Positions 41,714 to 51,011 of a stretch of DNA of 64,000 nucleotides are shown one piece after another. Position 1 is the stretch's first letter. Every line of letters starts with the position of its first letter. The position numbers were made by a program, and so were the translations under genes. Source of the DNA: JAPLIS01 sp963719415 (lineage in GTDB: Bacteria; Babelota; Babeliae; Babelales; Vermiphilaceae); contig OY970383.1 of assembly GCA_963719415.1 (NCBI GenBank), positions 1,240,001 through 1,304,000 on the forward strand, given 5' to 3'. Under the pieces are notes generated by a model that did no database searches, had not been told where the DNA came from, and worked only from the letters and a program-made list of their open reading frames with translations.

Positions 41714-44260
41714 TTACTTATTTTTTTTGTTAACATTATTTTTGTTAACATTATTTTTGTTTATTTTGCTTTTAGTAGTTTTTTTTTTACTCGTTTTGCT
41801 TTTAGCAGTTTTACCTAAGTCGGTCTTGTTTTTATCAGTTTTATTTCTGGTTTTATCAGTTTTATTTTTATCTATTTTACTTTTTTCAATTCTGTTTTTG
41901 TCTGATGGATTATTTACAAAACAGGCTTGTAGAATTTCATCCATAGAGGATACAAAAATGAGTTCAATGTCGTCAAGCTTTGTCTCTTTTTTTATATCTT
42001 CAATATCGTATATATTTTCTTTAGGTAATATTACGTGAGTAATTCCATGTTGTTTTGCAGCAAGTAATTTCTCTTTGAGACCACCGACCGCCAGTACTCT
42101 TCCCTGTAACGTTATTTCACCAGTCATTGCAATATTTTCTTTGATTGGAGTTTCGGTAAAGGCAGAAATAAGAGCAGCACACATTGTTATGCCGGCAGAA
42201 GGACCATCCTTAGGTGTAGCTCCTTCTGGAATATGGATATGGAAATCTTTAGAGGTAAAGAAGGTGTTTTTAATGCCCAATTCTACGCTGCGAGATTTTA
42301 TATAAGTAAGAGCAGCATGAGCTGATTCTTGCATCACATCACCGAGCTGTCCCGTAAGAGTTAAACTTCCTTTGCCTGGAATAACACTTGTTTCAACTTC
42401 AAGAACATCGCCACCCACATCCGTCCAGGCAAGACCTGTTACAAGACCAATTCTATTGTTGCCGGTGGTAAGACTTGTCTTTCTGAACGTCGCATTTCCG
42501 AGCCATTCTAATATAAGATCTTTAGTGATTATCACTTTTTTGATATTTTTATTATTTAACAATAATTGAATTGATTTGCGCATTAATTTTGAGATAATTC
42601 TATCAAGTTGGCGGACACCAGACTCTTTAGTATATTCGTTAATTATATGTGTTAATACTTCGTCGCTTAGATTAAATTGTTGTTTAGAAAGGCTATATTC
42701 TTTAAGATTTTTAGGAATAAGAAATTGCCGTGCAATATCAGCTTTTTCTTCTATTGAATAACCGGCAAGATTAATGATTTCAAGCCTATCAAAAAGAGGA
42801 TAAGGAATATTATCGATCATATTTGCAGTAGCAATAAACATAACTTTAGATAAATCGTAATCGACCTCAAGAAAATGATCCACAAACGCATTGTTTTGTT
42901 CCGGATCAAGTACCTCTAATAAAGCAGCTGCAGGATCTCCTTGTAGATCTCGTGACATTTTATCAATCTCATCAAGCAGTATCAAAGGATTTAGGGTACC
43001 AGCTTTTTTCATCGCTTGAATAATTTTTCCGGGCAAAGAACCAATATACGTACGTCTATGGCCTCTGATTTCCGATTCATCGCGTACGCCACCAAGGGAT
43101 ATACGAATAAATTTACGTCCTAAGCTTTGGGCTATTGATTTAGCAAGAGATGTTTTACCAACACCAGGAGGCCCAACAAAGCATATAACGGGAGACTTAG
43201 AAAGATTTTTTGAAAACTTTTTGGCAGCTAAAAATTCTATGATTCTTTCTTTAGATTTTTTAAGACCAGCATGATTTTTGTTAAGAATAAGTTCTGCTTC
43301 TGCAAGGCTGAGAGTATCGCGTGACTCTTTTGTCCAAGGAAGTGAAACAATCCAATCAACAAAATGACGACTTACGGTGGCTTCAGAAGACAGAGCAGGC
43401 ATCTGCTCAAGTCGTACCACTTCTTTATTAACTTTTTCAGCGACTAGCTTAGGAAGATTTAAAAGTCGTATTTTTTTTTTAAGACCCTCTATTTCAGAGT
43501 CATGATCTTCGCGACCAAGTTCTTTTTGAATAGCCTTGATCTGTTCGTGTAAATAATATTCTTTTTGATTTTTTTCAACTTGACCTTGAACGCGTCCATG
43601 AATTTTTTGCGCAGTTTCAAGAATAGAGATTTCTTTATTCAAGAGCGTGCACAGCATAAGTAATCTTTTAGGGAGGCTTGCACGTTCCAGAATAGCTTGT
43701 CTTGATTCTATACTTAATTTTTCAATATGCATGGCGACCGTATCAGAAATGTAGTCCATATCTTTTGGTTCAGTAACCATGGTCAGTATGTCTACTGGCG
43801 CTTTTTCATTTAATTTGGCATACGTTAAATAAAGGTCTTGTAGTTCTCGCCACAACGCTTCTAATTTAACGGTTAGTGTATCGTCAGTTGTCGGTAGATC
43901 TTTGTGTTCAACGCTGATAAGGCCATCTTTTTCTTCAAATTTTGTAATTTTTGAGCGACAAATACCTTCAACTAATATTTTGAGAGAACCATTAGGCATA
44001 CGCATAACCTGGAGAATAGTCGAACGAGTTCCGTGACTAAAAAGGTCTTTTTCTGTTGGCGATTCAACCATTTGATCTTTTTGAGTGGTAATGAAAAGTT
44101 CGCGATTCCCCTTAAGGGCTTGTTCAACCGCGAGGATTGAAAGCTGTCTTCCAACAATGATTGGAATAATACTTTTAGGCAGTATTACAACATTTTTAAG
44201 GGGCAAAAGGGGCAAAAAAAGATTAAGTTTTTCAGTAGTGCGAACCTCAGCTTCTATCAT
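41714..44260 (-). CDS. lon: ATP-dependent protease Lon
   Basis: Lon unfolds and degrades damaged and short-lived proteins in the cytoplasm. The 848-residue protein has the N-terminal LON substrate domain, an AAA+ module (Walker A GPPGVGKT at 363-370, Walker B LILLDEIDK) and the Ser-Lys protease (Ser688 in DGPSAG, Lys731 in GGLKEKLL). The C-terminus carries an unusual tail of about 65 residues (from about 784), almost all Lys, Asn, Thr, Asp and Ser in short repeats such as KTDKNKTD and NVNKNNVNK. AAGG precedes the ATG. Confidence 0.96.
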   Translation of the reverse strand: MIEAEVRTTEKLNLFLPLLPLKNVVILPKSIIPIIVGRQLSILAVEQALKGNRELFITTQKDQMVESPTEKDLFSHGTRSTILQVMRMPNGSLKILVEGICRSKITKFEEKDGLISVEHKDLPTTDDTLTVKLEALWRELQDLYLTYAKLNEKAPVDILTMVTEPKDMDYISDTVAMHIEKLSIESRQAILERASLPKRLLMLCTLLNKEISILETAQKIHGRVQGQVEKNQKEYYLHEQIKAIQKELGREDHDSEIEGLKKKIRLLNLPKLVAEKVNKEVVRLEQMPALSSEATVSRHFVDWIVSLPWTKESRDTLSLAEAELILNKNHAGLKKSKERIIEFLAAKKFSKNLSKSPVICFVGPPGVGKTSLAKSIAQSLGRKFIRISLGGVRDESEIRGHRRTYIGSLPGKIIQAMKKAGTLNPLILLDEIDKMSRDLQGDPAAALLEVLDPEQNNAFVDHFLEVDYDLSKVMFIATANMIDNIPYPLFDRLEIINLAGYSIEEKADIARQFLIPKNLKEYSLSKQQFNLSDEVLTHIINEYTKESGVRQLDRIISKLMRKSIQLLLNNKNIKKVIITKDLILEWLGNATFRKTSLTTGNNRIGLVTGLAWTDVGGDVLEVETSVIPGKGSLTLTGQLGDVMQESAHAALTYIKSRSVELGIKNTFFTSKDFHIHIPEGATPKDGPSAGITMCAALISAFTETPIKENIAMTGEITLQGRVLAVGGLKEKLLAAKQHGITHVILPKENIYDIEDIKKETKLDDIELIFVSSMDEILQACFVNNPSDKNRIEKSKIDKNKTDKTRNKTDKNKTDLGKTAKSKTSKKKTTKSKINKNNVNKNNVNKKNK

Positions 44261-44276
44261 AATCCAACCTTATTTT

Positions 44277-44468
44277 TTGTTTTCAATTTTTATCTTGATT
44301 TTTATTTTATTGCTTGCTTTTGTTATATTTTTTCTATTTGTCAAATTGTTTTTAGGTAAATTAGGGCAAAAAAACGAATATAGTATTTACTTTAGTTTAG
44401 TTTGTTGCGCTATTTTGTCAATTTTATCGAATTTCTATACATTGATCTTTTATGGGGATTCTAATTAA
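44277..44468 (+). CDS. Possible small membrane protein (weak)
   Basis: From a TTG at 44277 a 63-codon frame encodes two hydrophobic helices (IFILIFILLLAFVIFFLFVK and SLVCCAILSILSNFYTLIF) linked by a basic turn (GKLGQKNEYS). The frame continues upstream into lon antisense, so the start is uncertain and AT-rich chance is possible. It is the only candidate in the 478-base gap between lon and the next NTT gene, which otherwise contains a tandem GATAAAGTTATT repeat near 44633. Confidence 0.25.
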   Translation: MFSIFILIFILLLAFVIFFLFVKLFLGKLGQKNEYSIYFSLVCCAILSILSNFYTLIFYGDSN

Positions 44469-44738
44469 AGATAGTATTCTTTAGCTTATAGCTCTTTCTT
44501 GAAGTGGGGTGAGAGGGTCAAGGCTAGAACTGAACAATTGTGGTTATGATTTTTTTAAAATTTTTTGTAGATATTATTTTTACAAAAGATTAATAGTCTG
44601 CTACTATTACGATATTATTTAGATAAAGTTATTATAGATAAAGTTATTGTAGAATGATGGATGCCTGGTAGGCGTATATTTGGCTGATTTTTAATTTTTA
44701 TTATTATTCTGATAGTTTTGAGAGAGGAAATCTTAGCG

Positions 44739-46166
44739 GTGTCAATTTCTTTGTTCAAAAAAATGGCTCTTTTTGTGCTTGGTAGTTTTATCGGTGACTT
44801 CGAGAGTAATGAAGAGCTTAAAAAGTTCAGCTTTCTTTCTCTGATTTTTTTCTTAATAATCGGTATTTATTGGATTTTAAGGCCGCTCAAAGATTCGATT
44901 TTTTTTGCTTTGATAGGGCAAGAGCATCTTTGGAAGGCTAAAATTGTTTCGATTTTTGTGCTTTCTCCTTTTGTGGTTTTATATGGTAAGCTCGTCGATG
45001 CTTATGATCATCATAAACTTTTTTATGCATTTGCCCTTTTTTATACGCTAGGTTTTTTAGCCTTTATGGGCTTTTTTATGCAGCCTGAGATAGGACTTTT
45101 AAACACCATTAAAAGCTCAGATCGTCTGCTTGGATGGTGCTGGTACACCTTTGTTGATAGTTTTGGCGCTATTGTTGTTGCTCTTTTTTGGGCATTTACC
45201 ACCGATATTTCTGCTCCTCAATCTGCTCGCAGAGGGTTTCCTCTTATCTCGCTATCAGGTCAGCTTGGTAATATTGTTGGACCAGCGTTTATTACTGCAA
45301 AGAGTTTGGGATTTTCAACAAGTGGTCCTATTGTAGGAATATGCGCTCTGCTTGTTGCAAGCACGGGAATTGTTTTTTGGGTTTTTATGCATACTGTCTC
45401 GAAGCAGCAGCTTATAGGATATCAACCAACTCCAGCCACTTCTGACTCTTTGGACGTAAACTCTCAAAAAGAGATGGCCAAAAAAGGGGTAGATAAAGAA
45501 AACGTGACTGCTAAAGAGAACAATCCAGGTTTTTTTGAAGGGCTTACGCTTTTGTTAAAAGAGAGATATCTATTGTCTCTTTTTTTTATGATAATGATTT
45601 TAGAAGTTATAATGACCGTGTTTGATTATCATTTTAAGCAGTTAATTGGTATATCTTTTCCGCGTGAAGTTGATGCCGCAGCATATTTAGCCTTTTATGC
45701 GCAATGCGTTGGTATTGTTTCAACGGCAGCAGTTTTTTCGGGTATTCAAAATATTCAACGTTATTTAGGAATTAAAGCTTCTCTTTTGGCATTGCCACTT
45801 TTTATTTTTATTGGTTTAATAAGCATATATTCCTATTTTTCACTTTTATCGGTAATATTTTTTGTTATGGTTGTAGCTAAGTCTATTAATTATGCATTAA
45901 GTCAACCGGCCATGAAGCAGTTGTATATTCCGACTACAACAACGGTAAAATATAAGGTGCAGGCGTGGCTTGAGGTGTTTGGTTCTCGTGGTTCAAAATC
46001 GCTAGGGGCTGTAGTAAATGGCTTGAGGGGAGGCGTAGAGCTATCTTTTTTTATTGGAATTTTTACGTTATGTTCTATGGGTTTTGTTGGATTATGGATT
46101 TTGGCTGCTCTGTATGGTGCAAAAGTGTATGAACAAGCTATTAAGGAGAATAGGGTGATATGTTAA
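44739..46166 (+). CDS. ATP/ADP-type nucleotide transporter (NTT), copy 4
   Basis: I start at GTG 44739 because AGAGGAAA precedes it; an in-frame TTG at 44718 is the alternative. The product of about 475 residues is a 12-helix NTT protein with IYWILRPLKDSIFFALIGQ, VDSFGAIVVALFWAF and KQLYIPTTTTVKYKVQAWLE. It is much more distant from copies 1-3 than they are from each other, suggesting a different substrate or counter-ion. A charged loop (about 235-265) separates the two halves. The next NTT gene follows 80 bases downstream. Confidence 0.9.
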   Translation: MSISLFKKMALFVLGSFIGDFESNEELKKFSFLSLIFFLIIGIYWILRPLKDSIFFALIGQEHLWKAKIVSIFVLSPFVVLYGKLVDAYDHHKLFYAFALFYTLGFLAFMGFFMQPEIGLLNTIKSSDRLLGWCWYTFVDSFGAIVVALFWAFTTDISAPQSARRGFPLISLSGQLGNIVGPAFITAKSLGFSTSGPIVGICALLVASTGIVFWVFMHTVSKQQLIGYQPTPATSDSLDVNSQKEMAKKGVDKENVTAKENNPGFFEGLTLLLKERYLLSLFFMIMILEVIMTVFDYHFKQLIGISFPREVDAAAYLAFYAQCVGIVSTAAVFSGIQNIQRYLGIKASLLALPLFIFIGLISIYSYFSLLSVIFFVMVVAKSINYALSQPAMKQLYIPTTTTVKYKVQAWLEVFGSRGSKSLGAVVNGLRGGVELSFFIGIFTLCSMGFVGLWILAALYGAKVYEQAIKENRVIC

Positions 46167-46246
46167 AAAATATATAATGTTTGCAGAGAATAGTATATCT
46201 ATAATTAGTTGATTATTTTTTTAATATATGTACAAGGAATTATATT

Positions 46247-47665
46247 ATGGAGTCGCGGCTCACATCATTACCAGAAGAACTATTTGAAGCCGAGAAGTAT
46301 TCGCGATTAAAAATTATTTTTTTAAGTGTAGCGTTTTTTTGCATTATCGCAGGCTATACACTTGCCAGGGAATTAAAGAGTTCGTTGTTTACCGCTATGG
46401 TTGGTAAAGATTTTGCGCCTATAGCTAAGGCTTTATCTTTTATTGTTCTTATACCTGCAGTCCTGCTCTATTCTAAGCTCGTTGATTCTATGCGCAGGTA
46501 TCATGTTTTAATGGTATGCAGTGCTTTTTTTGGCATAATGGGTCTTGTTTTTACTTTTTTAATTGGGCATCCAACAATAGGGCTTCTTAATGTTGATAAA
46601 AGTCCTTACCGTATTTTTGCATGGATTTTTTATTTTTTTGGTGAAGGATATTCTCCATTTGTGGTCTCTGTTTTTTGGGCTTTTGTCACTTCCATTACTT
46701 CTCCAGAAGAGAGTAAGCGTAATTATGGGGTAATAGTTGCTGCGTCTAAGGTTGGTGGCGCGTTAAGTGCTGCCTTTGGATTGGCTCTGTTTACCTGGAG
46801 CTCGCATCTAAATGGCTTGATGTCTCATGTTTTTTTACATCAGTTAGTTTTAGGGATCTCTTCGTTAATGTTTGTTCTGGTTATTCCAGTGATTTATCTG
46901 CTTGTTAAAAAGGTTCCACAACGATATCTTCATGGATATGAAGCAGCGTATCAGCTAGAAAAAGATAAAGGCGAAAAAGAAGAACGCATTGAAGAACCCC
47001 AGACAGATAAAAAAGAGAGCGTATTTTCTGGTCTTTATCTGCTGTTTAAGCATCCTTATGTTTTTGGTATTTTTGGATTAGTTTTTTTTCATGAAATAAT
47101 GGATACAATTTTTAGCTTTTTGCGTTTGGCTGTCGGAGAAAAAAATTCTACAGATATTGCTGGATTTAGTGCGTTTTTATTTCAGACCGCTTTTTTTGCT
47201 CACCTGAGCGGTATTTTTATCTCTTATTTTGGTACTACACAGTTGCTTACTCGATTAGGGGAGCGACTATGCTTATTGCTCGTCCCTTTATTAAATGGTA
47301 TCCTACTGTTATATTTTATTATTGATCAGAGTTCAACTTCTTTTCTTATTGTTACATCGGCAATGAAGTCTTTGCATTATGGGTTTAGTCTACCGGTAAG
47401 AGAGAGTCTTTATATTCCTACAATTAAAGAAATTAGGTTTAAGTCTAAAGCATGGATAGAGGGGTTTGGGGGAAAATTTGCTAAAGCTGCAGGATCGTTG
47501 TTTAATATAGTTTTAGCACAATTAGGCGGCGCGTTTTTCTTGCCCGTATATGCTTTTTCTTTTGCCTCTTTAATAAGTTGTTGGTTTGTGAGCGCCTTTT
47601 TCCTAGGGAAGCGATTTGATCAGGCTATTAAGAAAAATGAGGTTATTGGGGCACAGGCAGATTAA
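46247..47665 (+). CDS. ATP/ADP-type nucleotide transporter (NTT), copy 5
   Basis: The 472-residue NTT protein has GYTLARELKSSLFTAMVGKD early, YFFGEGYSPFVVSVFWAFV in the middle and RESLYIPTIKEIRFKSKAWIE late. It is the most divergent of the five, for example RESLYIP in place of KQLYIP. The central loop is Glu/Lys-rich (about 235-255). AAGGA precedes the ATG. Together with copy 4 it forms a probable two-gene transcription unit just before rpsB. Confidence 0.88.
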   Translation: MESRLTSLPEELFEAEKYSRLKIIFLSVAFFCIIAGYTLARELKSSLFTAMVGKDFAPIAKALSFIVLIPAVLLYSKLVDSMRRYHVLMVCSAFFGIMGLVFTFLIGHPTIGLLNVDKSPYRIFAWIFYFFGEGYSPFVVSVFWAFVTSITSPEESKRNYGVIVAASKVGGALSAAFGLALFTWSSHLNGLMSHVFLHQLVLGISSLMFVLVIPVIYLLVKKVPQRYLHGYEAAYQLEKDKGEKEERIEEPQTDKKESVFSGLYLLFKHPYVFGIFGLVFFHEIMDTIFSFLRLAVGEKNSTDIAGFSAFLFQTAFFAHLSGIFISYFGTTQLLTRLGERLCLLLVPLLNGILLLYFIIDQSSTSFLIVTSAMKSLHYGFSLPVRESLYIPTIKEIRFKSKAWIEGFGGKFAKAAGSLFNIVLAQLGGAFFLPVYAFSFASLISCWFVSAFFLGKRFDQAIKKNEVIGAQAD

Positions 47666-47727
47666 GCGTGTTTATTGATTAAATATGTTTGGGGATAAAA
47701 AAATTAGCATTTTTGTACCTGTATAAT

Positions 47728-47756
47728 TTGCATTTATTTGTATTATTTGTTAGAAT
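47728..47756 (+). promoter_or_regulatory. Candidate promoter of rpsB
   Basis: TTGCAT (47728-47733) and TAGAAT (47751-47756) are 17 bases apart, 40 bases before the rpsB start codon. Confidence 0.5.
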
Positions 47757-47795
47757 TTAAACGATATTGTTGGGGAAACGAGAAAGGATTTTTGC

Positions 47796-48752
47796 ATGAT
47801 AGATTTTCGAGAGCTTATTAAAGCAGGTTCTCATTTTGGCCATCAGACATCGCGCTGGTGTCCTAAGATGGCACCCTATATTTGGGGTTTTAAAAGTAAA
47901 GTTCATCTTATTGATGTTTCAAAAACTGCATTTCAGCTTGAAAAAGCAGCTCTTTTTCTTAAGGGTATTGCTGCTCAGAACAAGCAGATCTTATGGGTTG
48001 GGACTAAAAATCCAGCACAAAAAATTATTGAAGAGACAGCCAAAAAGTTTGATATGCCTTATGTAAGTCATCGTTGGATTGGTGGTACTCTTAGTAACTA
48101 TGAGCAAGTTAAAAAATCAGTTACAAGACTTTTACATTATGAAGATGTTTTGGCTAAAGCTGAATCTCATTCGTTTTATACCAAAAAAGAACTCAATGTA
48201 TTTCAAAAAATGGTATATCGTTTAGAAAAAAGTGTTGGGGGTATTCGTACTCTTAAATGGCCAGTTGGCGCACTTGTTATTATTGATGTTGGCAAAGAAG
48301 GTTCAGCTTTATTAGAAGCATCAGCTATGGGTGTTCCTGTCGTTGCTATAGTTGATACTAATTGTGATCCTACGTTAGTAGATTATGTTATTCCAGCTAA
48401 TGATGATGGTAAACCTTCTATCAAGCTTATTTGTGACTATTTAAGTTCTTTTGTTGAAGCTGGTAAAGAAGAAGCAGCAAAAAATAGTGCAGCGGCAGCA
48501 GAAAAAGCTAGAATGGCATCTGCGGAGAAAAAAGCGGCTATGGCTGGAAAGATGAATGATAAAGTTTCTCCCGAGAAGCAGAAGAAAAACGAAACTGTTT
48601 CAGATGTGGAAACGAATGCAGTGACTAATAAAGTTGTTGAAAAAGTGGCTGATAAAGTTATAGCAACTGAAACAGCGGCTGATGCAGCAACTGAGATAAA
48701 AGTTGAAAAAAAAGTTAATCATGCTAGTATTGATGAGATAGGCGATCGGTAG
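47796..48752 (+). CDS. rpsB: 30S ribosomal protein S2, with long C-terminal extension
   Basis: S2 binds the head-body junction of the 30S subunit. Residues 1 to about 225 match the family (LIKAGSHFGHQTSRWCPKMAPYIWG, then SHRWIGGTLSNY and AIVDTNCDPTLVDYVIPAND). The remaining 90 or so residues are an Ala/Lys/Glu-rich extension with a charged, probably helical or disordered character (AAAEKARMASAEKKAAMAGK). GAAAGGA precedes the ATG. The usual neighbour tsf is absent; tRNA-Ser and the SRP RNA follow. Confidence 0.95.
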   Translation: MIDFRELIKAGSHFGHQTSRWCPKMAPYIWGFKSKVHLIDVSKTAFQLEKAALFLKGIAAQNKQILWVGTKNPAQKIIEETAKKFDMPYVSHRWIGGTLSNYEQVKKSVTRLLHYEDVLAKAESHSFYTKKELNVFQKMVYRLEKSVGGIRTLKWPVGALVIIDVGKEGSALLEASAMGVPVVAIVDTNCDPTLVDYVIPANDDGKPSIKLICDYLSSFVEAGKEEAAKNSAAAAEKARMASAEKKAAMAGKMNDKVSPEKQKKNETVSDVETNAVTNKVVEKVADKVIATETAADAATEIKVEKKVNHASIDEIGDR

Positions 48753-48788
48753 TAGTAGGAATAGCTTCGGTGCTCAGACTATATCTGT

Positions 48789-48880
48789 GGAGAGATGTCT
48801 GAGTGGTCGAAAGAGCATGATTGGAAATCATGTATACCTTGAAAAGGGTATCGAGGGTTCGAATCCCTCTCTCTCCTCCA
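48789..48880 (+). tRNA. tRNA-Ser (GGA)
   Basis: The acceptor arms GGAGAGA (48789-48795) and TCTCTCC (48870-48876) pair fully. The anticodon stem CATGA/TCATG encloses TTGGAAA with anticodon GGA. A long variable arm (TACCTTGAAAAGGGTA), typical of serine tRNAs, and the T-arm GAGGGTTCGAATCCCTC follow. CCA is encoded at 48878-48880. The discriminator base reads T, not the usual G for tRNA-Ser. Confidence 0.95.
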
Positions 48881-48894
48881 AAAAGATTTTAAAG

Positions 48895-48990
48895 TGTGGA
48901 GAAGTCGATAAAGTGCTTGTTATTTAACTTGTCAGGTCTGAGAAGAAGCAGCAAAAAGTAATAAAAACTTGTATTAGACTTCTCCTTTTT
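48895..48990 (+). ncRNA. ffs: Signal recognition particle RNA (4.5S type)
   Basis: GGAGAAGTC (48898-48906) pairs with GACTTCTCC (48977-48985), which is followed by a T-run, giving a closed hairpin RNA of about 90 nucleotides. At its tip, 48931-48952 reads GTCAGGTCTGAGAAGAAGCAGC, the conserved SRP domain IV. The symmetric internal loop is present, and a GAGA tetraloop closed by T-A replaces the common GGAA. This RNA binds Ffh and directs membrane-protein targeting. It lies about 15 bases after tRNA-Ser and may be co-transcribed with it. Confidence 0.88.
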
Positions 48991-49141
48991 TATAACCAAT
49001 TTTAATTTACTAATACCTAGCTAACACCTGTTTTACTAAAGGGCAATAAAAAAGTAGGTCTAGAGATATATACTCTATAACTTTTCAGAATAATTTTCCT
49101 GCAATTACCTAAAATAGAATCAATTAAAATTGGTATAATAC

Positions 49142-50992
49142 ATGATTGAATCTAAAATTAATCTTTCCCGTAAGTTTCGATCAAAGAATTTTGATCAAAT
49201 TGTTGGCCAAACGTTATCCGTACGTATGTTGAAAAATTCTCTTTATTTGGGCCATTATTTTCCGGTATACCTTTTTTCTGGTCAACGAGGATGTGGAAAA
49301 ACAACAACTGCTCGTGTTTTTTCATCAGCTATAAATTGTAAAAATTTAGAGCTTTTTCAAAAAAATCCTAAATCGCATACAATTCCGTGTGCGGCATGTA
49401 ATTCTTGTTTAGCAATGATAGCAGGTACTCATCCTGATTTCATTGAGATAGATGCGGCTTCTCATACAGGTGTGGATAATGTTCGTAATATCATAGATGC
49501 ATCTTCATTGTTGCCTCTTATGGGGATTAAAAAAATTTATTTAATTGATGAATCTCATATGTTGAGTAAAGCGGCTTTTAATGCATTTTTAAAAATATTA
49601 GAAGAGCCTCCTGTTAACACAATTTTTATTTTAGCAACAACAGATCCAGAAAAAATTATTGATACCGTGAGATCTCGCTGTTTTCAGCTTTTGTTTAGAG
49701 CCGTTCAAGAACCTCTTCTTTTAGAACATTTGCAGCAGGTTTGTGCTGCTGAGCATATAGCATTTGAAAAAGAAGCTTTATCGTTAATTATTCATGAAAC
49801 GGATGGTTCGGTTCGAGATGCCTTGAATATTATTGAGCAGGTTCGATTTGCTCATGGATCAGTTGTAAGGACTGCAGTACTATCTGTTTTGAATCATTTA
49901 GAGACTGAATCTTATTTTCAGATTATAGCATTTATTATATGTAGAGATGTGCATGGTCTGTTGGTATTTTTAAAAAATGTACACATTGATCGTTTTTCTG
50001 CTGATCATATATGGCGTCGATTTATAGCATTAATAAGAGCTATTGTTGGGATTAAATATGGGGTTGATGATTCAGTGGGTCATGATTCAGGTGTTATTAT
50101 GGATAGAGGTGCTTTGAAAACTCTTGCTTTGCAGATAAATATTGCCGATATTAATCGAATTTTATATATGATTTATAATAATGAAGAAATTTTTTTGAAA
50201 ACTACAGCACAACATCTGTTTTTGGAAATGTTCTTTATTCAATTATGTCTTTCTTCTGAGAATAATTTAGATAATAATCTGGGTTCTGATTTAGATAATA
50301 AGTTAGAGCAAAAAAAAGAGATACAAAAAGAAAAAGTTATACAAGATAATGCGCTTCAAGATAATGCGCTTCAAGATAATGGGTTAGTAGATAATGGATT
50401 AGTAGAGTATAAGAAAAAATGGCATATTTTTTTAGAGAAAGATGCGATCAAAAGTGAACCTTTGGTGCATTCAGTTTTAAGCCAAGGGGAATTTCTTCGC
50501 ATAGAGCTAGATAATCAGCCAAATAATCAGTTGGTTAAGGTTTTAGTTCAGCTACCGAAACGACTAACCTTTTTCGAGGCGGTAATTAATGATGCGCGCA
50601 CCTTGTGGTATTCGAGCTTTGAAGATATATTTTCTAAAGGAGCGTCTCTTTGTTTTTCTTTTATACAAGAGAGAGAAGAATTGGTTAAGTCTGGTTCTGT
50701 AGCTGGAATAGCGGGGACAGTAGTCAAAGAAGAGAATAAAGCTTGGGGACAGGATTTAGAAATAGCTGAACAGCACACAGCAAGAGAGCTGGGTATAGAG
50801 CAGGCATCAGGGCAACGAATAGGTAAAAAACAGGCACTGGATCAGGGAGCAGAAGTAGATAAAAGAGAGATTAAAAAAGTTAAAAACATACAGACTAATA
50901 CACAGGTTATAGATATCTCAGATAAGTCATTATGGAAAAAAACGCACATGGTATTGCAGCATTTTCCTGGCGTTGTTCGAGAAATACAATAA
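49142..50992 (+). CDS. dnaX: DNA polymerase III subunit gamma/tau
   Basis: The clamp-loader ATPase has the N-terminal YRPKxFxQVVGQ-like region (FRSKNFDQIVGQ), Walker A GQRGCGKTTTARV, a zinc site (Cys residues in CAACNSC), DAASHTGVDNVR, the DExx box (LIDESHMLSKAAFNAFLKILEEPP, here divided by function) and sensor 1 (ATTDPEKI). The 616-residue product is long enough to be tau-like. A hydrophilic linker (about 375-425) contains short repeats QDNALQDNALQDNGLVDNG encoded by near-identical DNA triplets. The C-terminal region is poorly conserved, as usual for tau. der follows 19 bases downstream. Confidence 0.94.
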   Translation: MIESKINLSRKFRSKNFDQIVGQTLSVRMLKNSLYLGHYFPVYLFSGQRGCGKTTTARVFSSAINCKNLELFQKNPKSHTIPCAACNSCLAMIAGTHPDFIEIDAASHTGVDNVRNIIDASSLLPLMGIKKIYLIDESHMLSKAAFNAFLKILEEPPVNTIFILATTDPEKIIDTVRSRCFQLLFRAVQEPLLLEHLQQVCAAEHIAFEKEALSLIIHETDGSVRDALNIIEQVRFAHGSVVRTAVLSVLNHLETESYFQIIAFIICRDVHGLLVFLKNVHIDRFSADHIWRRFIALIRAIVGIKYGVDDSVGHDSGVIMDRGALKTLALQINIADINRILYMIYNNEEIFLKTTAQHLFLEMFFIQLCLSSENNLDNNLGSDLDNKLEQKKEIQKEKVIQDNALQDNALQDNGLVDNGLVEYKKKWHIFLEKDAIKSEPLVHSVLSQGEFLRIELDNQPNNQLVKVLVQLPKRLTFFEAVINDARTLWYSSFEDIFSKGASLCFSFIQEREELVKSGSVAGIAGTVVKEENKAWGQDLEIAEQHTARELGIEQASGQRIGKKQALDQGAEVDKREIKKVKNIQTNTQVIDISDKSLWKKTHMVLQHFPGVVREIQ

Positions 50993-51011
50993 ATAATAAG
51001 GCACAAAGATA

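Noticed and set aside
41727..42038. Hydrophobic 103-codon frame antisense to the lon tail
   Set aside because: The Leu/Phe richness is the mirror of lysine codons in the Lon tail.
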